A stretch of 13,679 nucleotides of DNA from Smithella sp. ME-1 (lineage in GTDB: Bacteria > Desulfobacterota > Syntrophia > Syntrophales > Smithellaceae). The stretch is from contig AWGX01000837.1 in assembly GCA_000495415.1 (NCBI GenBank), forward strand, positions 1 through 13,679. The letters run 5' to 3'. How positions within the stretch are numbered: position 1 is the stretch's first letter; every line of letters starts with the position of its first letter. The notes under the pieces were generated by a model, which was not told the origin of the DNA, searched no databases, and saw nothing but the letters and a program-made list of their open reading frames with translations. Below, one piece after another: positions 7,688 to 13,679 of this stretch. Both the position numbers and the translations under genes were made by a program.

Positions 7688-8347
7688 TCAATATTTTTTT
7701 TCATCCATCTCATAATATTTTGCAGGAATCCCCTTTGCCATCATGTTTTGCGGCATATCCTTCGTTATTAAAGCGCAGGCTCCCACAACAGATCTATCAC
7801 CAATTCTCGCTTTTAGAATAGTTGCTCTGACTCCTAAAAAAACATCGCTTCCAATAACCGCCCCACCCGTAACAACAACTTGCGGATTTATTTGTACATA
7901 ATCCCCTATTAAAGTACCATGACCTATTCCGACGAAGGCGTTGCAGCAGAAAAAGTCACCAATTACCACATCTCGTTGCACATTACATAATCTTTGTATT
8001 ATTGCACCCTCTCCAATCTTTGCCCATTTGTTAATAATAGCAGTCGGATGAATGATGCTGATAAATTTGCCGCCCATTTTCTTCGTCTCTTCGACTATTT
8101 TACGACGCCAAACCGGACGGCCAATCCCGGCAACCATACTTACTTCACCTAAATCAACATTTCCAAGATATGACAATTCACCTAATACTGGAAGATCATA
8201 GATTAATTTCCCCTTATCTTTTGCCGCTCCATCATAGATATAACCTAAAGGTAAAATCTTCTCTTCCGTATTTTTATTAATATACTCTATAGTGTCAAGA
8301 ACTTCACCTGCAAAACCTCCGCCGCCGAGTATAATTATTTTTTTCAT
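7688..8347 (-). CDS. NeuD/PglD-like sugar acyltransferase, paralogue B (diverged active-site neighbourhood)
   Basis: It has the same length and architecture as its downstream neighbour; my ungapped hand alignment gives 150 of 219 identical residues (68%), so this is a tandem duplication that has diverged. The sugar-binding GGGGFAGEV and the beta-helix are intact. Catalytic-base candidate His143 is kept in GIGHGTLIGDYVQ, but positions 152 and 156, both His in paralogue A, are Gln here. Loss of the residue equivalent to PglD His134 may alter acyl-CoA use or activity. AGGTG lies 8 bp before ATG 8347. Upstream is the 352-bp AT-rich gap, so this gene may head its own transcript together with paralogue A and the aminotransferase. 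The family is clear; donor and acceptor are unknown. Confidence 0.87.
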   Translation of the reverse strand: MKKIIILGGGGFAGEVLDTIEYINKNTEEKILPLGYIYDGAAKDKGKLIYDLPVLGELSYLGNVDLGEVSMVAGIGRPVWRRKIVEETKKMGGKFISIIHPTAIINKWAKIGEGAIIQRLCNVQRDVVIGDFFCCNAFVGIGHGTLIGDYVQINPQVVVTGGAVIGSDVFLGVRATILKARIGDRSVVGACALITKDMPQNMMAKGIPAKYYEMDEKKY

Positions 8348-8416
8348 TTAAATTACACCTATTAATGAAATAAATTGAAATCAAAACCATTAATCATTTT
8401 TTTGCAATATGGAATC

Positions 8417-8435
8417 GCCAATAAACTATATTGGC
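8417..8435. repeat. Inverted repeat GCCAATA-5-TATTGGC
   Basis: A perfect 7-bp stem with a 5-nt loop lies about 70 nt upstream of paralogue B, inside its probable leader. It is not followed by a U-tract on the minus strand, so it is not a standard terminator. It could be a leader hairpin or a protein-binding site, or chance in AT-rich DNA. Confidence 0.35.
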
Positions 8436-8466
8436 TTCTTTTGCTGACCAGTATAAGAATTTTATA

Positions 8467-8472
8467 ATTATA
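8467..8472 (-). promoter_or_regulatory. Candidate -10 box (TATAAT) for the acyltransferase-aminotransferase transcript
   Basis: The minus strand reads TATAAT here, about 120 nt before ATG 8347. No good -35 box lies 16-18 bp upstream: the best hexamer is TTACTC, and a TTGTCA is 24 bp away, too far. In such AT-rich DNA this may be chance. Confidence 0.28.
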
Positions 8473-8491
8473 CATGCAAATAATATAAAGA

Positions 8492-8507
8492 GTAAGTGAC
8501 AACTTAC
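8492..8507. repeat. Inverted repeat GTAAGT-4-ACTTAC with adjacent T-run
   Basis: A perfect 6-bp stem with a 4-nt loop. On the plus strand it is followed by GTA and seven T. On the minus strand it is followed by TCTTTATATTATTT, so it could act as a weak terminator for the AsnB-like transcript, about 200 nt past its stop. The stem is short and the assignment weak. Confidence 0.3.
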
Positions 8508-8699
8508 GTATTTTTTTCCATATCACATAAATCATTTTCATCAAAAGGAAAGTTGTTAGATTAACATTGTCCTCTTGAAAGAGTTAAACAATATGTTTGG
8601 AAATTTAGAATAAAGTTGTTTGATTACTTGCAACGTAAAGAATAACGAAGACAATATAACTTTCATCAAACCATAAAATATTCATACATAAAAGATCAC

Positions 8700-10553
8700 T
8701 TAGTTTGACGATAAAGGTTTTGCATCAATATACTGCTGCCGCCAGATAACGTAAAAAATCAAATGGCAGAGAACATTTTGATGGTTTTTGACACCGGTTG
8801 TATGTTCACTAATCACTTTCTCCAGTTTGGATTTATTGATTCCTTCAATTTTATCCGATGAATCAATCAGCATATCCAGAAACCTGCCAACTCCATTTTT
8901 ATCTCTCAACCATTTATCCACCGGTATAGTAAATCCTATTTTTTTCTTATACACTATCTTCCGTGGTATATGTCTGACTGCTGCTTTTTTGAACAAATAT
9001 TTTGTCTGCAATTTTCTTAACTTTATGTCTCCCGGAATCTCATGCGCAATAGAAATCATTTCGTTATCCAAAGTCGGAACTCTCAATTCCATTGATTCAG
9101 CCATACTCATCTTATCTTTCATGTTTAAAATCGAACGCAAATATGTCTGCTGATCAAACAAAAGAAGATTGTCAATCGTATCAAGGTTTTTATTCCAGAC
9201 TTTGTTCAATTGCTCTATTCTGATGGAAATATCCGGCTCATCTTTATCGAATAACCAGGCAATTTTTTCCTTCTCACTTAATGCCGCATTCCAGAGAACA
9301 AGTTCATAAGGTGATAAAACCAAAAATCTCCTTAATGTTTTTATCTTTCTGACAGGCAAAAATTTTAAAGCCATAAGGATAAGCCTTTGGTTTGTATCAT
9401 CCAGCCGCAGAAATTTGTTTTGTAATTTGCTCAGATATTGACGCGGATAACCACCAAACAAATCATCCGCTCCCTCACCGGTCAACACGACCTTCACAAA
9501 ATCGCGGGCATATCTACAAACCAGACGATTTTGTACGGAGCTGGCAAAAGTAAGCGGCTCATCGTGATGCCATATCGTTTGTTCCAGCGTATCGGCATAT
9601 TCCTTATTATCACTTATAAAATCATGATGATTGAACCCGAACGACCTGGCTGTAAAACGCGCGGAAGGAATTTCATTATGCACCGGATCAGGAAAACCTA
9701 CTGTAAATGTTTTAATGCCCGGAGCCAATTTATTGGCAATAACACTGACCCAGCTTGAATCCACCCCGCCACTGAGGAGACTGCCAAGAGGCACATCGCT
9801 CATCATTTGCCTTTTAACTGAATTATTCACTGAAGACTCTATTCTCTCAATATACTGAGGTTCGCTAAGAGTGCTTTCAACAAATTCCGGTACCCAGTAT
9901 CTCTGGGAACAAACTCCTCTTTTTGTGACTTCCATCAGATAACCCGGATCGAGGCTGACAACCTTGGAGAAAAATGTTCTTCCATTGCATAAAGACCCGA
10001 AACAAAGATATTCATCCAGAACATTTGCTTCAGGCTTTACTGACATTCCACGTGCAGCGAGAATCCCTTTGATTTCGGATGCAAAAATCAAAACATTGTC
10101 ATTTTGATAGAAATACAGGGGTTTGATTCCCATGCGATCCCGTGCCATTATCAGGATATTTTTTTCAGAGTCATAGAGACAGAAAGCAAACATGCCGTTT
10201 AATTTTTCCACAAAACTCTTCCCATATTCCTCATAAAGATGAAGAATAACCTCGCAATCCGTCTTTGTTCTGAAGATATGACCTGAAGATTGAAGTGTCG
10301 CGCGGAGTTCTTTAAAATTATAAATTTCTCCATTGGCAACAAGAACTATTTTCCCGGTCTCATTATAAAGAGGTTGATCGCCTGTCTTTACATCAATGAT
10401 GCTGAGACGTTGAAAACCAATAGCCACAACGCCGTCTGTAAAAGCACCTGAAGAATCAGGGCCCCGGTGGGATATAATTTTCATCATCTGGGACAAATCA
10501 GATGCATCATAACAACGGGTGTTAAAGTAATATTTCCCTGCAATACCACACAT
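8700..10553 (-). CDS. Asparagine synthase (glutamine-hydrolysing) homologue, glycan-cluster type
   Basis: This 617-residue protein has both AsnB domains. The N-terminal class II amidotransferase starts MCGIAG, with Cys2 as nucleophile, followed by HRGPDSSG, GFQRLSIID, NGEIYNF and TDCEVILHLYEEYG. The C-terminal synthetase has the pyrophosphate loop SGGVDSS (residues 261-267) and GEGADDLFGGY. In this last motif the usual Glu after Asp is Asp, a conservative change. AsnB homologues in polysaccharide loci are thought to amidate uronic acids or other carboxylates rather than make free asparagine; in this neighbourhood, between a PglC-like transferase (36 bp upstream) and sugar acyltransferases, that is the more likely role. 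AAGGAAG precedes ATG 10553. Housekeeping asparagine synthesis cannot be excluded from sequence alone. Confidence 0.9.
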   Translation of the reverse strand: MCGIAGKYYFNTRCYDASDLSQMMKIISHRGPDSSGAFTDGVVAIGFQRLSIIDVKTGDQPLYNETGKIVLVANGEIYNFKELRATLQSSGHIFRTKTDCEVILHLYEEYGKSFVEKLNGMFAFCLYDSEKNILIMARDRMGIKPLYFYQNDNVLIFASEIKGILAARGMSVKPEANVLDEYLCFGSLCNGRTFFSKVVSLDPGYLMEVTKRGVCSQRYWVPEFVESTLSEPQYIERIESSVNNSVKRQMMSDVPLGSLLSGGVDSSWVSVIANKLAPGIKTFTVGFPDPVHNEIPSARFTARSFGFNHHDFISDNKEYADTLEQTIWHHDEPLTFASSVQNRLVCRYARDFVKVVLTGEGADDLFGGYPRQYLSKLQNKFLRLDDTNQRLILMALKFLPVRKIKTLRRFLVLSPYELVLWNAALSEKEKIAWLFDKDEPDISIRIEQLNKVWNKNLDTIDNLLLFDQQTYLRSILNMKDKMSMAESMELRVPTLDNEMISIAHEIPGDIKLRKLQTKYLFKKAAVRHIPRKIVYKKKIGFTIPVDKWLRDKNGVGRFLDMLIDSSDKIEGINKSKLEKVISEHTTGVKNHQNVLCHLIFYVIWRQQYIDAKPLSSN

Positions 10554-10589
10554 TTTTCTTCCTTATTTTTATAATGATACCCGGCTTTT

Positions 10590-11249
10590 TTATTTCTTTT
10601 GCTTACGATATTCCGACAAAGGAACTCCTATCAATGTAGGAAGAACTGCAACATTTTTTGCTTTCAATACTTGAAAAAAAGTTTGAAATATTATTTTAAT
10701 ATCAAGGGAGAAAGACATTTTTTCAACATATTGAACATCCATTTCCAAGCGTTCATCCCAAGGTAGATAGTTTCTGCCGTTAACCTGAGCTAATCCGGTT
10801 ATACCGGGACGAACTGTATGGCGTAAACTTTCTCGTTCAGTGTAATAAGTAAGATAATGCATAAACAATGGGCGCGGTCCGACAATGCTCATCTCTCCCT
10901 TCAAGACATTGAATAACTCAGGCAATTCATCAATACTCGATTTGCGAAGCAAAGATCCAAGCATTGTCAAACGTTTATCGTCTGGAAGTAGTTCACCGGC
11001 AATATCCCGTTCATCAGTCATTGTGCGAAATTTGAAAAGAGTAAAAGGTTTTTCATGTAATCCCGGACGCATCTGTTTAAACAATACCGGTTTGCCTAAC
11101 CGAATGCGCACCAGTAATGCAACTATCACAAGAAGCGGCGAAACAGCAATCAGTGCCAGGATGGCCAATGCCAGATCGAAGATGCGCTTACCAAAGGAAA
11201 GATAGACTTTGGTGTTGCTTTCATCAATTGACGATAGTGATTTAATCAC
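10590..11249 (-). CDS. Monotopic phosphoglycosyl transferase (PglC/WcaJ-type bacterial sugar transferase)
   Basis: The enzyme transfers a sugar phosphate from a UDP-sugar to undecaprenyl phosphate, the first membrane step of glycan repeat assembly. At 219 residues it is the short PglC-like form without the multi-pass N-terminal region of WcaJ/WbaP. A single hydrophobic re-entrant segment (about residues 24-48) contains the Ser37-Pro38 break. The catalytic Asp107-Glu108 dyad is in SSIDELPELFNVLKGEMS, and the conserved IVGPRP, RPGITGLAQVNGR and DVQYVEKMSFSLDI follow. The best start is GTG at 11249, with AGGAAA about 9 bp upstream; no ATG fits. It lies between a NeuD-like acyltransferase and the AsnB homologue. 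PglC relatives often take N-acetylated diamino sugars, which agrees with the nearby aminotransferase and PglD-like genes, but substrate is inference. Confidence 0.93.
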   Translation of the reverse strand: MIKSLSSIDESNTKVYLSFGKRIFDLALAILALIAVSPLLVIVALLVRIRLGKPVLFKQMRPGLHEKPFTLFKFRTMTDERDIAGELLPDDKRLTMLGSLLRKSSIDELPELFNVLKGEMSIVGPRPLFMHYLTYYTERESLRHTVRPGITGLAQVNGRNYLPWDERLEMDVQYVEKMSFSLDIKIIFQTFFQVLKAKNVAVLPTLIGVPLSEYRKQKK

Positions 11250-11366
11250 TTTTTTCAGTTTCCTATATAGCTATAGTTGAACTTATAATCATTAATCTAT
11301 TGCAGGTGCATGTCTGATGATATTACGTCTCAAGAGTTATCAATTGCAAATGTAGAAAAAATTACG

Positions 11367-12008
11367 TTAAACTTTATCAACTTTTCTGACCAATTTGGCC
11401 GGTACACCGGCAACGACGGACTCCGTTCCTACATCCTTTGTCACAACGCTGCCAGCTCCTATGATTGCATCGCGTCCGATTTTCTTAACACCTGTCATAA
11501 CAGTTGCCCCCATGCCAATAAAAACCCGCTCTGCTATATTAATTCCCGCTCCTACCCTGCATCCATTTGCTATAAAGCAGCCTTCTCCAACCTTTGTATG
11601 GTGGGCTACAATTACTTCGGGACTAACTATTGAAAAATCACCTATTTCCGCTTCAGTCCAAATATAGGTAAGAGCATGAATAATGCAAGCTTTACCAATT
11701 CGAGCATATTTGCTAATTTCAGCCTTTGGATGAATCAATACAGGTATTTTACCATTTCCTTCAATAATTTCTTTCAACTTTAGAATACGAACCGAGTTAT
11801 CTCCTATTGCAACGGCATAATTTGCTTTTGCATGAATATCTTTTGCACAATCAAGTTTACCCAAAACACGTTTTCCTAGAATTGTTTTTCCAACTTTGCT
11901 GGAATCATCATCATAAAAACCAGACACAGAATAACCGCAAACTTCAGCCAAGTCGGCAATTACAGCACCATAAGTTCCGGCTCCAATAATAAATATATCT
12001 TTAGCCAT
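11367..12008 (-). CDS. NeuD/PglD-like sugar acyltransferase, third family member
   Basis: A 213-residue NeuD-family protein. The N-terminal nucleotide-sugar-binding region has IIGAGTYGAVIADLAE (residues 7-22), followed by FYDDD. The C-terminal hexapeptide beta-helix runs from about residue 92 to a terminal GVPAKLVRK. The catalytic-base region reads VAHHTKVGEGCFIANG; His136 aligns with PglD His125, and the equivalent of PglD His134 is Phe. It is clearly diverged from the tandem pair at 6954-8347 and so probably has a different acceptor. AAAGGAG lies 9 bp before ATG 12008, a strong ribosome site. It is 42 bp after the ATP-grasp gene and 117 bp before the PglC-like gene, consistent with one transcript. 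It could N-acylate an amino sugar or O-acylate a sialic-acid-like sugar. Confidence 0.87.
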   Translation of the reverse strand: MAKDIFIIGAGTYGAVIADLAEVCGYSVSGFYDDDSSKVGKTILGKRVLGKLDCAKDIHAKANYAVAIGDNSVRILKLKEIIEGNGKIPVLIHPKAEISKYARIGKACIIHALTYIWTEAEIGDFSIVSPEVIVAHHTKVGEGCFIANGCRVGAGINIAERVFIGMGATVMTGVKKIGRDAIIGAGSVVTKDVGTESVVAGVPAKLVRKVDKV

Positions 12009-12050
12009 TAAATTTAACTCCTTTAAACAATTGTCTTGTAATCGGTACAG

Positions 12051-13088
12051 CTAATTTTTTTTAAATAACACCATTATTTTTCCCCTCATACCTTTATTTT
12101 CACAACATTCCCAATGAGTTTTATCCCAATTATCATTCCCTTCAAGTAATGCCGGTCCCTTTTCAGTAATTATAACATCCCACCCAACAGTTCTAACTGA
12201 AGGAACTACCTTAGCTGCAGATTTAATCATTGTTAATATATCCCGCCAATACGGAATTTGTAAACCGGTAATCGGGAAATTTGTAACCGGATGAGTTTCA
12301 AGATTTTTGCTCTTAAAAGGATCTTTAAACATACCTCTCCCAATAACGACTCCTGTATCAAGATCAACCAACGCGGAAATGCCTCCGGCATCAAAATTAT
12401 CAACCGGCTTATCGAATCCTATCCTCAGTATGGCATAAAGTACCTCTACAACACCATTTGAATGCAAAAAAGTCGTTATTCTAATTGTATTCAAAGAATC
12501 GGGGAAAAGTTTCATCAAAACATTATGCTGCCGTATGTAAGCTTCTGCCAGACTGTAACCTTCATCATTTTTTCGGGAAATCATTCTATTTATAGGAATA
12601 TCTGTAACTAATGGAATATCAATTGAATAATCGACATTAAAAACAAGAACTGCTTTACCGACCTGCCCGAAAGGCTTTTTTAACACTATCCTAGGAGGCT
12701 TTGTCTCAGAAATCCATTTTAGAAAATCATTTAAAGATGTTTTTTGCGAAATATCCCAATTTCTATGGGATACAAATGATCTAAATTTTATATAAAAAAT
12801 GTTTTTGTTTTTGAAAATTATTCTGTCCTTCTGTTTGTTGAATTTTTTTTGAAATTTATACATCAACAACCGGCTTGTATATTTGCTTCTTTCATCGGCA
12901 GACATTTCAATGAATTTATAGTAAAAATAATCGAGCGGCATTGTTTCATATCTTAATATGCACACAAAATTATCCAGCAATATTGCAACCTTTGTCTTTT
13001 TGTAAAAGACGGACGATTGGGATAGAAACGACGAATATTTACGCCTGTCTGTCTTTAAGATACAGTAAAAATAATAGAGCAATTTCAT
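12051..13088 (-). CDS. Sugar-transfer-associated ATP-grasp domain protein
   Basis: The protein (345 residues) resembles the ATP-grasp family found beside sugar transferases (PF14397-like). ATP-grasp enzymes join a carboxylate to an amine or thiol through acyl-phosphate. Seen: a VLKKPFGQVGKAV nucleotide-binding lysine region (Lys137-138), NTIRITTF (200-207), NFDAGGISALVD (231-242), and the metal/ATP-binding end GWDVIITEKGPALLEGN (302-318) with Glu316 and Asn318. The N-terminal 110 residues are basic and aromatic-rich and unassigned. The ATG at 13088 is 2 bp after the stop of the CapK-like gene, implying translational coupling and a shared process. The coding DNA is very AT-rich (bases 12781-12840 hold only 12 G+C), unlike the left genes, which suggests separate origin. 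A role in attaching an amino acid or other acid to the glycan is inference. Confidence 0.8.
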   Translation of the reverse strand: MKLLYYFYCILKTDRRKYSSFLSQSSVFYKKTKVAILLDNFVCILRYETMPLDYFYYKFIEMSADERSKYTSRLLMYKFQKKFNKQKDRIIFKNKNIFYIKFRSFVSHRNWDISQKTSLNDFLKWISETKPPRIVLKKPFGQVGKAVLVFNVDYSIDIPLVTDIPINRMISRKNDEGYSLAEAYIRQHNVLMKLFPDSLNTIRITTFLHSNGVVEVLYAILRIGFDKPVDNFDAGGISALVDLDTGVVIGRGMFKDPFKSKNLETHPVTNFPITGLQIPYWRDILTMIKSAAKVVPSVRTVGWDVIITEKGPALLEGNDNWDKTHWECCENKGMRGKIMVLFKKN

Positions 13089-13090
13089 GC

Positions 13091-13679
13091 CTAGTCCACC
13101 CTGGCATCAGCATTTAAATTACAAATAATTTTTCTCATTTTCCCTGATGAAAGATGCGGTATCTTATCCACATGCTCGATCTTCACAATCGCATCCGGAC
13201 CGACAAGTTGTCTGACCGTTGCCTGAAAATCTTCATCCTCATAAAAACTGCGGGCACCTTCCAATTTCAACGTAAATTTTTCAAGGCTTTCTTGGATAAG
13301 CTGAAATTCGGGCAGTTTATCATATTTACGGAAAATTATAGCCACATAGTGAGGGCTTATTTTATTACCTCTAGTGTCATAAATTATATCTGCTTTTCTA
13401 CCGGATATTTCTTTTATAATATTTTTTTTATGACCTTGAACATCTACGTTTTCCATTATTACGATATCTTCAGTATCGTATCTTATCAAAGGCATTGCAT
13501 AATTATAAAGGTCGGTTAATACTAGTCTTGCCGGTTCTCCATAAGAAGCAGGTTCATCCGAATCCAGTTTGAGCTTTTCAAAAAAATAATGAGAGGTATT
13601 CAGAATAAAATTATCACCATCATTTGTTTGCTGCGCTAGAAATCCGTTTTCGTTATTGGCATATCTTGATACAACCGTG
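13091..13679 (-). CDS. PaaK/CapK-like adenylate-forming ligase, C-terminal part (5' end beyond window)
   Basis: The minus-strand frame stays open from the TAG at 13091-13093 to the window edge, adding about 60 residues upstream of the internal Met at 13495. The extension reads VVSRYANNENGFLAQQ, then PARLVLTDLYNYAMPLIRYDTED, matching the conserved YYNNEEGG and LYNYSMPFIRYETGD blocks of the complete ligase at 4329-5651. Further on come EISGRKADII, KISPHYV, PEFQLIQ and SSGKMRKIICNL, the last holding the likely catalytic lysine. So the visible part is the end of the core domain plus the mobile C-terminal domain of an acyl-AMP-forming CapK-like ligase. The CQC pair of the other copy is absent, and TGD is TED here. 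Met 13495 is not the true start. It is tightly coupled to the ATP-grasp gene (2-bp gap). Confidence 0.85.
   Translation of the reverse strand, partial: TVVSRYANNENGFLAQQTNDGDNFILNTSHYFFEKLKLDSDEPASYGEPARLVLTDLYNYAMPLIRYDTEDIVIMENVDVQGHKKNIIKEISGRKADIIYDTRGNKISPHYVAIIFRKYDKLPEFQLIQESLEKFTLKLEGARSFYEDEDFQATVRQLVGPDAIVKIEHVDKIPHLSSGKMRKIICNLNADARVD

Larger units (their letters stand above)
8348..8699. other. 352-bp AT-rich non-coding gap inside the glycan locus
   Basis: No convincing gene is present. A 60-codon minus-strand frame at 8362-8544 has hydrophobic, low-complexity content, no family match I recognise and no clear ribosome site. The gap separates the AsnB-like gene from the tandem acyltransferases. 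It contains two short perfect inverted repeats and a TATAAT on the minus strand, so it probably carries the 3' end of one transcript and the promoter and leader of the next. Confidence 0.55.

Noticed and set aside
6954..8347. Possible assembly artefact duplicating one acyltransferase gene
   Set aside because: The copies differ in about a third of residues and in their flanking sequence, so they are true paralogues.
8362..8544. 60-codon minus-strand frame in the AT-rich gap
   Set aside because: Low-complexity hydrophobic/Lys-rich content typical of AT-rich non-coding DNA and no convincing ribosome site; treated as non-coding.
8788..9153. 121-codon plus-strand frame opposite the asparagine synthase gene
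   Set aside because: Shadow of the AsnB-like gene, which has intact motifs on both sides of this segment.
11395..11667. Plus-strand frames opposite the third NeuD-like gene (also 11310-11633)
   Set aside because: They are complements of hexapeptide-repeat codons; the Pro/Thr/Ile-rich products match no family.
13154..13519. 121-codon plus-strand frame opposite the truncated CapK-like gene
   Set aside because: The minus-strand frame carries conserved ligase motifs and stays open to the window edge; the plus-strand one has none.

Overview
The window looks like an accessory stretch of a Gram-negative, probably anaerobic bacterial chromosome. Two radical-SAM proteins (one cobalamin-binding type, one glycyl-radical-enzyme activase) and a PglC-type membrane sugar transferase suggest a deltaproteobacterial/Desulfobacterota-like host. 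That taxonomic guess is inference with low confidence. I see no rRNA, tRNA, CRISPR array, insertion sequence or phage gene.

Left part (1-5651), mixed small units: a pyrimidine-dimer-glycosylase-like protein with a YbgA/DUF1722-like tail (44-742, GTG start); a class I SAM methyltransferase of the leucine carboxyl methyltransferase type (755-1588), closely spaced behind it; a B12-binding radical SAM protein (1690-3213); a convergent glycyl-radical-enzyme activase with two 4Fe-4S ferredoxin clusters (3218-4168, minus strand); and, divergent from it, a PaaK/CapK-type adenylate-forming ligase (4329-5651). The ligase has a near-consensus sigma70 promoter (TTGACA, 17 bp, TATATT) and a strong Shine-Dalgarno before a GTG start.

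Right part (5657-13679), all on the minus strand, is a surface-glycan biosynthesis locus. In transcription order: the 3' part of a second PaaK/CapK-like ligase (cut by the window edge), a sugar-transfer-associated ATP-grasp protein, a NeuD/PglD-like acyltransferase, a PglC-like phosphoglycosyl transferase, a glutamine-hydrolysing asparagine synthase homologue, a 352-bp AT-rich gap, two tandem paralogous NeuD/PglD-like acyltransferases (68% identical, no gaps), and a DegT/StrS-family PLP aminotransferase.

A plausible combined role, as inference: the aminotransferase makes an amino group on a nucleotide-linked 4-keto sugar, one or more NeuD/PglD enzymes acylate it, and the PglC-like enzyme loads the resulting sugar phosphate onto undecaprenyl phosphate. 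The AsnB-like, ATP-grasp and CapK-like enzymes would then form amide or ester decorations. The 4,6-dehydratase, glycosyltransferases, flippase and polymerase needed for a complete pathway are absent and presumably lie beyond the right edge. No wholly new system is evident. The most unusual elements are the glycosylase/DUF1722-like combination, the diverged acyltransferase pair, the CapK plus ATP-grasp pair, and the two radical-SAM genes without visible partners.
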